From Onchocerca lupi (lineage: Eukaryota > Nematoda > Chromadorea > Rhabditida > Onchocercidae), in the NCBI GenBank assembly GCA_028564675.1, contig JAOVVO010000042.1:139001-203000 (forward strand): a stretch of DNA of 64,000 nt, written 5' to 3'. Below are positions 50,101 to 60,972 of the stretch, in pieces; position 1 is the first letter of the stretch, and each line of letters opens with the position of its first letter. Under the pieces are notes generated by a model. The model did no database searches. It saw only the letters and a program-made list of their open reading frames with translations, and had not been told where the DNA came from. A program made the translations under genes and the position numbers.

Positions 50101-51995
50101 CTAGAAATATTAATAAATTAGTTTTCACTATCAAAGCACTAGAATACTTTAATTTTAGTGTAATGCTTTTCAAAAGAACACACAGAAGAGCTTATTTTTG
50201 AAAATCTTGACAACTTTTTATTTTATTTCATTTAGATATAGAGATATCTGAATTCCAACTTCACATACCACAATAATCAAAAACATACTTGCACAATAAC
50301 GTTGAACCAACAACTGTTGCCTATATTTTTCAGTCCTACGGGTGTTAAACCGCATCGTCGCCTTTCATATGGATTTTCTGGATCCTTCTGAGCAAAAGGA
50401 GAGAAACCAGAAATGTTTTGATTGTCTTTTAAAGATTCTTCAATAGCTCTGAAATTATAAAATTGGCATAAGATCAAGACAGCGGAATTTCTTTTTTTGC
50501 TAAGTACAGAATCGTTAGTGGGTTCGACAATGTTCTCTCCTACACGCTTTATATCGAAGCATTATAATAATTTATATAATAAGCAACATAAATTGTTCAA
50601 TGCGATCATAGAGAACAAGCTATGTCAAAGATATATAAGCCACAAAATAGAAAGGATGTTTTTTCAGAACGAAAATCCAGAAATATCAAAGCATTACATA
50701 GAATGTCTGTAAACAGAAAGAAATGTACTAAGGATAATTTTCTATGACGTAACATACTTAATGATGAAACATACTTAATGACATCCTGCTCTTCCCGATT
50801 TCCCAGTACACTTCGTGGTACATTTCCCCATTTCTGAACACTTTTATCTTCATCTGATGCTAGATCGATTACTTCTTTCGATCCCTCCATCGTTGTACCA
50901 CGTGTATTGAAAGAATATGGACGGCTAATTGATGGAGCCGGAGAAGGGACATCCAAATGCTAAAAAAAAATACCAACTGAAATGTTCTGGGAAAATTCAG
51001 AGTTAGAATATGCAGTAAGTAATTCTGCATTATAATAGATTTATTAAGATAAAATTTGAAACCTGTCTTTAAAATATTATAAAAGATAAGAGACATTAAA
51101 ATCTTCACAACAAGCACTTTGAAATACAATTTAGATCACAAGAGGAGTAAAACAAAAAGCAAAGCTGCAGCCTTTGAAAAGATCAAATGGCATTTGTAAA
51201 ACAAAGTTAAATAATGGTATAACCTCATCAAATCGGACTTGCTTATTTGGCTTATCGACCGATTCCATCTTATCGAAATAAAGACTAATAACATCGTTTA
51301 AAACGTTATTACCACTTAAATGCGGTTGCATATGAGATCCATGACTCTGAAGTACAAATACTGAACTATCAATGTGCAATAAGTTTATTGAAAAATGAAA
51401 AACTAGTTTGAAAGCAATCAAAGCAATTTTTCAAAAGTAATTCATCACTACCAATTGATTCATCAGGACCGCTTTGTTAATAACTGCATTTTTTTTTCCT
51501 AATACTAGATTCGATATAGTAGTTTTAAAAATAAAAAGTCATGCTGTACGCTGTACATTTACTTTGTCCATTAACTGAAAGAATAATAGTTCACCCTTGA
51601 CATCTTAGTTACATTTAAGTAATTTCAATGCGAAACTAACTTTGATCGCCTGTACGAGCAATTGTTCATTCACAGTGCTGCCTAAGAAATTCTTTACTTC
51701 ATTGAAGAAGCCCAATTCTTCCGTTGTTAACGCACTCTGCTGAAAATTTTTTACTCATGAAGCAGAACAATAAAAATCTTACTGCTCGTCTTTTAATTGA
51801 TACCGTCTATCGATACGTTACTTACAATTCCATTTTTCATCTCCATTTCTGCTTTTAAACAGGATAATTAATGAACAAAATACATCGTCATTTACATAAT
51901 AGTAAACTAACGTAAAAGGATCTCGACGCTCGTTCTGGTTCCTCCCCCTCGATCGGACTAGGGCCTTTGCCTCCTACTACTGAGAGTATCGTCAT
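41179..51995 (-). CDS. USP28: USP25/28-type ubiquitin-specific protease
   Basis: Cysteine deubiquitinase with about 24 exons on the minus strand. The N-terminus includes QSALTTEELGFF (UBA-like region), a SUMO-interacting motif EVIDLASDED in the exon near 50960-50780, and a UIM (EEQDVIKAIEESLKD) formed across the next junction. The catalytic domain starts at NPYERRRCG..PVGLKNIGNSCWFN (Cys box, near 50330), continues through QDATEMLL (49310), VIIFSLVRF and PRVIYMDRYLYRNRAF (48480-48370), and has its His box in HEGEANVGHYWAYI (near 46640). C-terminal exons run to the stop at 41179. Order and spacing match vertebrate USP25/USP28; which of the two is nearer is not decided, and the symbol marks the family. 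Two possible first exons both enter exon 2 in phase: ATG 51995 or ATG 51846. Exon edges in the C-terminal third are approximate. Confidence 0.92.
42600..44345. mobile_element. Decayed LTR-retrotransposon remnant in a USP25/28 intron
   Basis: Two diverged direct repeats, roughly 42600-43275 and 43625-44345, flank about 350 bp. The shared core is clear: ATTTCTCAG, CTCATCTTCC, then segments around TTAAAAT/TTGTAAGCATT, CTTGTCCTGA/CTTTGTCCTGA, TTTGTATAACT, and a TATA-box-like TATAAAAAGGA or AATAAAAAGGA about 290-400 bp into each copy. Layout (U3, TATA box, repeat-rich R-like part, A-rich end) fits LTRs. The internal part holds a 61-residue frame (43436-43621) that I do not recognise. No reverse transcriptase, protease or integrase remains, so the superfamily is unassigned. 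It lies antisense or sense to the host in an intron bounded by exons near 44466 and 42513. Confidence 0.6.
43687..43773. mobile_element. 87-bp foldback (MITE-like) insertion with 16-bp perfect inverted repeats
   Basis: GTACTCCTTCGAAATC at 43687-43702 is exactly inverted at 43758-43773. The element sits inside the second LTR-like repeat. At the matching point of the first repeat (about 42655) no such sequence is present, so this is an insertion younger than the repeat duplication. It has no coding capacity. Confidence 0.85.
44362..44379. repeat. TA dinucleotide microsatellite
   Basis: Short run of TA repeats in the USP25/28 intron, just beyond the LTR-like remnant. Confidence 0.9.
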
Positions 51996-52008
51996 GAGTT
52001 GTCGAGAT
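51826..52008 (-). promoter_or_regulatory. Two alternative first exons of the USP25/28-like gene
   Basis: Exon 1a follows an acceptor TTTTGCAG at about 52016-52009 and runs from ATG 51995 to a donor at 51911 (TAC|GTTAGT), with 28 codons including GGKGPSPIEGEEPERAS. Exon 1b follows AAAAGCAG, has ATG at 51846 and encodes only MEMKNGI before a donor. Both end in phase 0, as exon 2 (CAG AGT GCG) requires. Each ATG has its own acceptor a few bases upstream, as expected if both can receive a spliced leader. Confidence 0.5.
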
Positions 52009-53091
52009 CTGCAAAACTACTGATCAGAAACATTTCTGTTATCCTTTTTATGTGAAACGTTACTCAGCACCGACTTTCAATTCCCTCTTCACCAATCAAT
52101 CTTTCAGCGTTCGTCTTAACTGTCGTTTAAATTATTCAAAGAAACACTTCATTATCATCCATAGAATGATAAATATTTTGGAATCGAGCCAAAATACCTG
52201 TCACTCTGCCATAAAAAGAAGCATTTGCAAAACTTAAAAAAGAAACTATAAAATGCAAAGCAAACTCGTGGAAATAGCCTTCGAAGACAAAAACACAATT
52301 CTGTAAATTCTGGCTAGATATATTTAAATATGAATTCTAACCAACGAAGGAGCATGACCAAAAAAAGATGGATGTCCTCGACATGTCCCTACACCAAAAA
52401 ACACTACTGTAAAGAAAATCTCCATCTACTGCACATACGCATATGCAACCAGTTTATCATGATCCGAATACCGCGCATTCATTCCCTCATCTCTTCTCAT
52501 TCCGTCAACGGAAAAATTTACAACAGAAAATTCTTCGCTGTAAAACCGCCTATAGAAATACAGCTGTCACTAAGTAGAATTTTAATTCCAGCAGAAATAA
52601 GAAACGAAATGGTAAAGCACAGTAGAGCATCATTTGAAGAATATAGTGCTGCCTGCTACAAATTTAACAGACTTTATGATGCTTTATACCATCTTTAACA
52701 TAGTTTATGCCCAAGCGTTGTTCGAATCCCAAAATATTTCAAACTCCGTGCAGGAGTCATCTTTGCCCGATAAGAGCGCATCTTATCGCTGTTTATTGCA
52801 AAAGTCACAAAGGCCAGACCAATAATTTGCACATAAACTGCTGCTGAGCGATTCAATCAATGACCTTTTATTTCAGTCATCTAATTAATAGCTTCGATGA
52901 TTTTTGCATTAAGTGCCCGTTGCAGTGTTTGTTTCTATTAATAATCACCAAAAATTTACATGAAAGTTTGGGCTAAGTCATCCAAGTATAAACGATTACT
53001 GTTCATTGATGTACTACTTACTGGTCATTTATCTTGATCTGCCTCATAATAAGTACCAAATCATCTAAAACCAGTCGAAAAGATTGTTCAT
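52009..53091. other. Intergenic upstream of the USP25/28-like gene
   Basis: A 122-residue plus-strand frame at 52330-52698 and an overlapping one to 52825 are open but match nothing I know and lack convincing splice context. No repeats are recognised. Confidence 0.4.
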
Positions 53092-53688
53092 TTGCTTATA
53101 ATTTCATCTGAGAGCCTGAAAGAGGTTGAATCAATGCCTAACCCACCGGGATCTCCCAAAGAATCACTCCTCCCCCCACCTCCGCTTTATCCCATCAAAT
53201 CAAAAGGCGTCAGCATTGATTACATTCACCGCACAGTGCGCATCGATCGAAGTTTATGTCGGAGTCGCAACACAATTATTGCCAAGCGAAGTGATAGTTT
53301 GGGGGCACGGTCTCCCGTGATCACTGTGGGCGGGGTCAAGTTACAGGTGAGTGGGGAGTGTGGGAGGTAGAGGCAGAGTTAGGTTTCTTGATGTTTGCGG
53401 ATCGTTTCATCCTGATTTTCTATGCATAACTGCACTTCTTCCAACTTTTTCCTGTCCCCCCGCTGTTCCGCGGTGCTTCACACCGGTATTCACACACCGC
53501 GCACTCCGTTTATATCCTCACTTCACCTATTCCAATCTGAACATACCTGCTGCAACAGAAGTGCGGGCAGATTCGCGTATGAAGCCGAACGGCGCGTAAT
53601 TTAAATATGAGTAATTGTTATGCCCCGAATATTATTCATCGTTACAGTATACCTGAAGCTTTACTAGATATCGACAGCGATGTCATTG
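53092..53688 (+). other. GC-rich island with exon-like frames, unassigned
   Basis: GC and CpG content are far above the rest of the window. A plus-strand frame reads PNPPGSPKESLLPPPP, then SIDYIHRTVRIDRSLC and SPVITVGGVKLQ, and ends in a consensus donor (TTACAG|GTGAGT, 53346). A second short frame from ATG 53607 includes RYSIPEALLDIDSD and ends at another donor (ATT|GTATGT). Their phases do not join each other, nor the MEPCE-like ATG at 55294, which has an upstream in-frame stop. They may be untranslated or alternative 5' exons of the MEPCE-like gene, part of another gene, or a promoter island. Confidence 0.35.
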
Positions 53689-55293
53689 TATGTTTGCTGT
53701 TGTTTTTGACGTAATTGTCACTTATGCTTTTTCAAGCTTTGCTCATTTTTTTATTCCTTCATTTTCTTTACCTCCGTTTGTCGCTAAAAAATGTTTCAGT
53801 CTTCACAAAGTTTTTTGATTCATCTTTTCATCTCCAACAACTTTTGTAATTGAAATTTGGCAAATATTTGAAATATCATTTGGAAATTTTCAATCACGAA
53901 TTCGTATTATATAATGGATTAATCACAAGAGCATTTTTAGGAATTGCATTTCAATATTGCATGGTTGACTACAACTACGTAACATTAAAATGCACTTTCT
54001 GAAATATTCCTTCGAATTCCTTAAATTCTATCCACCTCATAATCAAATAAACATCTACTTATTGCTTTGATAATTTAAGCAACAGTTTAAGAGATTTTAT
54101 AATTGATCGATTGTAGAATTCTTATTTCAAACCAAAAAGTAGTCTTTGGGGGAACTTCAAATATCTACAAGAACAAGACCTGATAAAAGTGGATATGTTC
54201 CTATTATTATTTCTGCTGTTTTTAAAGTTCACAACTTTTATTGGCTGATCCAAAAAAGCATGTTATTTAATAAATTCAAATTTTAATTCAGTTTGGTAAT
54301 ATAAATTTCCCTGTCTTGATTTAAATTATTTTTATTTTTTTTTCGTTATTTTTTTACTGTAAAAACAAGAAAATTTTTTCTCTATTTTTTAAATTCAAGG
54401 ATAAAAATAAAACATTCAATATTTAGATACGACATTACAATGATTAATTAATATGGATTGCTTTACTATTCAACTTTCTATGTATTTTCATCAAAGCATT
54501 TTTGCAATTTTTCCGAGATTTATTTAAAAAGTCATATAAGATTATAGGGCTAAGTGTTAACATTTCATTTTATACTGTTATGTATTTTTCCGACTTTTAT
54601 ATATTATGCTGTTTTATGGTACAATTCTAGAGTTAAAAAATTCCTGTAGTACTAATTATTATCATTCAGCGCAAGCCATCGTTATTTAATGTTGATGTTA
54701 CTTAAATTCACTGAATTTACATTCGTAGCACTTTCTTTACGTTTTTCAGAGATTTATTTTCATTCGTTAAACTTAAATATGGTGTATATTTCCTAATTTA
54801 TTTATTCTACGAACAATTTTAAGCGCGATTCTAAAATGGTTCATTATCTATTTTTGGATCGAAAAAATGTGACATTTCTGTAGCAGTAAACAAGAAAGTC
54901 TAGCGTTAAACTTTGTTATTATAGTCCATAAACAGGAAAGATAGTTTGCAACTGTTTTCTTAAAGAATTCACATAAAATAAAAAAAACTTGTATACCAAA
55001 CGATTTTGTGTGTCTATTTTAGTGTCAAAAACACTGGCACATAATAGTTGCTTCATTTCACGTTTTGTTTCATATTTCGACTGAAGATAATTTTGGTGGA
55101 AATCTCATATTGATTAGAATTCTGACTTATTGTGTCTTCAATTTAAACTTTTTTTCAGTTGGCTAAGCTCTTCTATTCTTTTTATGCATTATTTTTCGTA
55201 TCACTTTTGTCCATCGTTTCTATTACTCACCAATCATTTACCTCACTGAAAATTATGGATATCTGCTTTTCAGAAGGTAGTTATTTGTAATAC
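53689..55293. other. AT-rich stretch, intron or intergenic
   Basis: No coding signal. TGCTTTTCAG at 55265-55274 is an acceptor 19 bases upstream of the MEPCE-like ATG, for a spliced leader or a 5' untranslated exon. Confidence 0.5.
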
Positions 55294-58200
55294 ATGGGGG
55301 AAACTAATGGTGAATCGAGATCGGATATATTGAAATTGAATCAACCAGTAAGCATAGACGCTGAAGTGCAAACCGAAAATGGAATGCATCGCGAGGGGAA
55401 ATCTTACCGTGGACGCGGACGAGGACATTGGAGATGTAGTGTTCGCGGCGGTCGAGGATTTAAACGTCGAGCACGTGGAGGTTTTTTTTTTTTTTCATTG
55501 CGAAACAGAAGATAAAATACAAATAAATTTGGATCATTAACTTAATTTTTTCGCATTACTGTGATCCAATGATCTAAGAACATGAAAATATTATTTGCTT
55601 ATGACGTTTTCAATCCTATATGTTAATCATAATTATTTAGATAAAACAATTATTTTGACCTACTTTACTAACAGGCATCTCTGATATAACGTAATGTCCA
55701 AAAATCAGTATTGAATAATTCGCTGTTGTTACATAGTCTCTCTTTTTATTATAACTGGGATGAATCATTCTTATTGTTCGGATGGAATTCAAGTTAATGG
55801 GAAAGATTTAAACGGTTTTTTTTTTTTCGAAGAAAGTGGACCATGGAATAAGCGACGGCGATTTGGTCATACGGGTACCGTCGATGATTTTCCATTTCTT
55901 CATGGTGGCAACAGTAAGGATCCGTTAAATTTAAAGTCAGTGAAGCCAGTCGATGAAGCAGAAAATATGAAACCAATCGACATCATTATACCGAAGAATA
56001 TTCATGATCCTCTGAATCTACGGAATGTCAACAAAAATCGTGCTAGGAGGTTTTTTTTTTCTTGTATTCTGAATCGGAATTTTTTCATTTATATGGAGCT
56101 CTGAAAACATTTGAATCAAAAAACATGCAAATTTAAGGCAAAAAGTGAGGATCGTTCATACGGCATCCAAAATCATGTTAATGAAATGTAAATATTATTA
56201 GCTAAAATAGTGAAACATTTGAGAGATATTTGATATTGAAATGTTTTGGTCAAATGCAGATAAGCATTGCTGTTGTTATTTTAGTATTTCCAAAAAAAAA
56301 GTGCTTCAATTCCAAACCGAGAGACATCTTCTCAAGATCTAGTCTTCTGTAAAACTTTGTTTCAGAAAAAGACGCAGCAGCAAACTGGCAGAGAAAGAAG
56401 AAATTGAGGGCAATAGTGAAAGCTCATCGAAACGACGTGGAAGCATTGCTAGCAGCATAAACGAAAAAAGACAGGAGGATCCGATTGTGTCACCTGTACC
56501 TCTTTCAGTCGTGGTATTGCTTAATTTTTTTTGCTGCCAAATTATAATATTTAAAAAACTTTTATTTTGCACAACAAAAAAACTTCCGTCGCTTTGGTTT
56601 ATGTTTTAAAATAAATATATTATTTTAATCCCAGTTCTTCCTTCCATTTGTCCTCATATAATCCTATTCTCGAGGATTTCACCTATTACAAATATTTATT
56701 AAAGAGAAAATTTTGCGGGAATCCATCCAGAAGACTACCGCATCAAAAGATTGAAAAAAGAGGACGAAAAATGCAGAACAGCACTGAAAAACCGCAGCCG
56801 TCATCTGGAGTAGTGGCGGGAGCGAGTAACTCGCAAGCAATTGAAAATTTATCCAAAACAGAGGATGAGAAAACTGTGGCCGACAAAGAGAAAAAATCAG
56901 GGGAAAAAAAGAAAGATAATCAAAGGTTCGTTCTTTGTATTAATGTCCGAGTTTCGAGATGTTGAAAAAAAAATTAGACTCGGTAATTTTTTTTTAAAAT
57001 GGCCATTATCTTTTTTAAAAAAATTGCTGATAATATTAAAATGGCTTTTTGTTCCCCAATATTTTGAATACTTATCATTGATGGAACTTTCTTCTCTTAG
57101 CCTGCTTTTTTCTTTTTTCGTTCTAAAAGTGAACAATTATGATTTCATTTTCTAAAATTTTCTGGAAAATATTTTCAATAACAGGGAAAAGTTACTTAAA
57201 GTTTATATTTAAAAATATCAAATATTTCACTGATCAAGAATTTTTCTGAACATGCTAATTACACAGACATATGCCAAAATACAAGTCTGCCAAAAAATGC
57301 AGGTCATAAGATTGAATGATTTTCCAGTTTAGCAGAATCATTTTGAATTTGTTTATTTCTTTCCTTGTTTTTTTTTTTTTTTGATATGATTAAATGAGAA
57401 TTTTCTTTGCAGATTTCGGTATGGTAATTATACTCGATATTATGGGAATCGTATTGAAAAAGGCAGCGGTCACGATCCGCGGATGAAAGTGTTGAAGAAA
57501 GAATGGTTTGAAAAGAAATCAGTTTTAGATATTGGTTGCAATGTTGGCTATTTGACTCTTTCAATTGCCAAAGAATATCAGCCACGAAACATCGTCGGTA
57601 TTGATATAGATGCTCATTTAGTTGGTGTGGCTCGAAAGAATATACGTCACTATTGTGACAAAGATGTACCTGTATGCCTTTGAATTTTCAATATTTTTTT
57701 GAATTTCTTATGAAATCTCGACTTTAAATCCTAACCAGAACTAAAGAATATTATACCCATAATACTTCGCGTTTTATTCTTGTTTCTAAAATCTTTCTAC
57801 TTTTCGAACCAAAATAATTTGCAACGAAAATAAGGGATTTAAAAACTGAAATGTATTTGATCAGTTTTTGACGATTATTCATTTGTATAATGTTCGAGAG
57901 TCGTACTCTCTTATTCTAGCAATAGTCGAACTTAATTTTTGGCTAGGATTAGATAATATTTTAGCGCTTATTTCGAGCGTTCGAAGATCTGGGAGAAGAT
58001 GAGAATTTTTAGTTTTTTTTTTTGAATTAGATTACTTCATTTGAAATTGCAATTGATGGTTATAAAATCCTATGTCTAGATTGTTGGTGGTTTCCCAGCA
58101 TCATTTGCCCAACGTTATGGGCCTGTTTCTGCACCGTCTACAACTTTTTCAATTAAATTCCCTGATAATATATGGTTTCGCTGTGAAAATTATGTACTAG

Positions 58201-59483
58201 AAAAAGATGAACTGCTTGATGCGGTATGTGATTTTGATTTCTCAATCGATACCGATTACTGTTTCGATAAAAATCTGACCAGAACATTTCATCAATATAC
58301 AGAAATGACTGCCCAGTATTTAGTTTCGAAAATTTCAAAATTTTGAATCAAGTCTTGTATGATGTCATGGTGTTATCATTAGATGCACTTTATTAAATTA
58401 TTTTACGTATTGTTTTCCTTTTATATCTTCGTGCGATTATTTGAACAGTTATTAAATCATAAATATTTTGAGGTGAAAGAAGAATATGATGTTATCATGG
58501 CGTTAAGTATCACTAAGTGGATCCATTTGAACTGGGGAGATATTGGAATTAAGCGTTTCTTCAAGCGTGTTTATCGACATCTCCGTCCTGGTGGTCTGTT
58601 TATCTTGGAACCACAAAATTTTGAAACTTATAAGAAACGAGCAAAATTGACGGTATGTTATAAGTTTATATAATATAATTTGAAATTTAATAGTTGTTAA
58701 ATTATGCCTGTTCTATTAGACAAGACAATATTTAAACATTTGTATTGCACATATTGATATAAGTTGAAGTAAGCTTTTTTAAGCAAAAATCTTTAAAAGA
58801 TACAAATGCATATGAGATATCCAATTCAGCAACTTAGAGTTTCACACGTGCCTTGGCCTAATTCTGAATCTCCTGAATTTTAGAAAGACATCAATGAGAT
58901 ATATAAAACAATTGAATTTATGCCAAATGCGTTCCAAGAATATTTAATCGTCGATATTGGTTTTGATTTTTGTCAACATATCGATCCTCCCAAAGCACAT
59001 ACAAAAGGTATGTTTTTGATTTTTCGATTTACGTAGTTTGACAGTTTATTTACTTATTATTTTCTAAATGTTGCATCTAATTTATTTCATTCATTTACTT
59101 TTAAGAATGATATAATTTGAGATGAGTACCATTTCATATTTCAATGTGCTGTTTAAAAGCACTGGACTTTCTTTTTCTGACTTCTCGTCCAGTTACTCTT
59201 TTTCTTCTTTTAGTTATTCTTTGAACTTTTTTTTTTCTTTTTTTTTTTAATATGCAATTGGATCTCAGGTTTCGAGCGACCAATACAAGTGTACTACAAG
59301 CGGGTGTCTCATTCTTTTACCAAAACGAGTTGTTATGATCATGACGGGATTCCAGAAACCTGTGTAGCAGATTCATTTTCATTGAATGATGGTATTTCTG
59401 AAGGTGTAGTTAAGACTTCGATGATAACAGAATCTCACCCAGGTAAGAAAAATGTTATCATGTTACACCTTGTTGATCGTTAG
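55294..59483 (+). CDS. MEPCE: Bin3/MEPCE-type RNA 5'-gamma-phosphate methyltransferase
   Basis: S-adenosylmethionine-dependent enzyme; in animals it caps 7SK snRNA and stabilises the P-TEFb-inhibiting RNP in the nucleus. Nine exons in phase: 55294-55480, 55833-56049, 56366-56513, 56675-56925, 57413-57671, 58080-58223, 58473-58652, 58884-59007, 59269-59483. They give 574 residues. The N-terminus is basic and Gly/Arg-rich (RGRGRGHWR), followed by two DPLNL motifs with [15 protein letters not shown], which parallel the human MEPCE N-terminal region. The methyltransferase begins at [12 protein letters not shown], with VLDIGCNVG as SAM motif I, VGIDID as the acidic residue, [15 protein letters not shown] and [12 protein letters not shown]. 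It ends [12 protein letters not shown] plus about 55 extra residues. An alternative donor at 59442 (CCAG|GTAAG) is in phase with the next gene. A spliced-leader acceptor-like site and an in-frame stop precede the ATG. Confidence 0.94.
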
Positions 59484-60972
59484 TCTTAAGTTTCTCTGCT
59501 TAATACTTTGTGTCCTTAAAAATAACCGGAGGTGAACTCTGGTTATTTAAAGTTAAGCAAATTTTCACTTTTTTAGAAACATATGTAGGGAAAATTTTCA
59601 AAGGAATTCTCGAAGTTATTTTCAGGATAAAAAGAGCGTTTGTGGTAAGGCAAGCGATCACAGAGTTCACGTAGAAGAAAATTGGAGCAAAAAGTTTTGA
59701 TGTGTAGGTTTCGGTTGTGTTTCAAGTCTAAATTCATTTTTACGGTACTATTTCTTGTTAATCTTTTTTTTTAAGTTTTTCGAAATTTTTTATAGAATTT
59801 CCTTAAATGTTTGAAATTCTCCGATATTTTCTATATTTCGTAACGTTTCAATAAACTGTAAATATGCATGTGTTTATTACCTGACAAAAAAAAATTCCAG
59901 AATAGATGTAGTGAATAATTCTGTTCTTATTCCATTTTTCATAGGAAACGTGCTCTGTACCATCGCTTCAATTAGAAGAAAGCATTAGATATTTGATTAA
60001 TATTAATTTTGCATGAATGACACTCAAAATTAAGGCAATTGCTTTCAATCAACTTACGGTGTTCCGTAATTTGATGAATCTGTTTGCATTGTTTTTCATA
60101 TTTTAAATTTCATTCTCTCATTTATTTAAAACGGAATATTTTTTTTTTTTTTTTTTGTTCACTTTATTGGTTTTATTTCCTTTATTTTGAAAATTTAAAT
60201 TTCGAATAAATGAGAATTTGTTCAACTGATGTATTAATCGTACCAAAGACATTGAGCAATTTGGTTGACTCTTCTGTGTAAATACTGTAAACAATCCATC
60301 GCACATATGGTACACTTATATTTGATAATCTGCGCATGTTTGCCGGACATGTTTTCCAAGAAGTATCATTTTGTAGCAACTATATTGTCTTTGGCTGTGA
60401 CATCTGTCATGGTTCCCAATCATAGTATCTTCAACTTTAACTGAAAACAGATTATTTGAAGACGCTTTTTACGTCGGTAGGATTCTTGTTTTTAAAATTT
60501 GAACTCCATTTTCATAAAATTTTTCAATCTTTAATTTTTCATCTCCAAATAATAAACATTAAACAGTTCAGAAGCTTTGGGACGACTGTGAGATGTTTAA
60601 GTTTGACTGAATTTGCTTGTCAAAATATGTGCGTTGTTTGATATGGATAATCAGGAATAGAGTAAAGATATTTTTTTGTTACTGTCAGGAAGTAGCAATT
60701 TGGAGTGTGTACTCATAGCTGAGAAAGGTCAGTAATAATTGAATAATTTTAGTTTATTTAATGGTATCGGAGTGATCTTTCTTTAATTTTGGCTAGATCA
60801 GGTAATTGCTAGCACGAAGTCCATCATATTTTGGTGTTTATTAAAAGAAAAACAAACGTTTGATTAAATTTTTCTCTACTTCATTACAAAAACTTTTGCT
60901 TTAAGATTGTTAATATGTGGCTGTTCGAAATTTTCTTGCTAGAACATTTATTTATTGTTGACATTTTCAGAA
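59484..60972. other. Spacer between the MEPCE-like and unknown genes
   Basis: About 1.5 kb, AT-rich, with a T18-20 run near 60139-60156. Minus-strand frames near 60118-60379 overlap in two readings and are not supported. The end, CATTTTCAG at 60962-60970, is a splice acceptor two bases before the next ATG. Confidence 0.5.

Noticed and set aside
52330..52825. Overlapping 122- and 63-residue plus-strand frames
   Set aside because: No splice context or recognised motif; low coding character. Could be an old repeat, but nothing supports it.
53607..53688. RYSIPEALLDID resembles the eIF4E-binding start of 4E-T
   Set aside because: Spacing is Y-x5-L rather than the required Y-x4-L, and no further 4E-T-like exons follow.
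60118..60379. Two overlapping minus-strand frames of 65 residues
   Set aside because: They overlap in different frames, with neither showing splice signals or known motifs.
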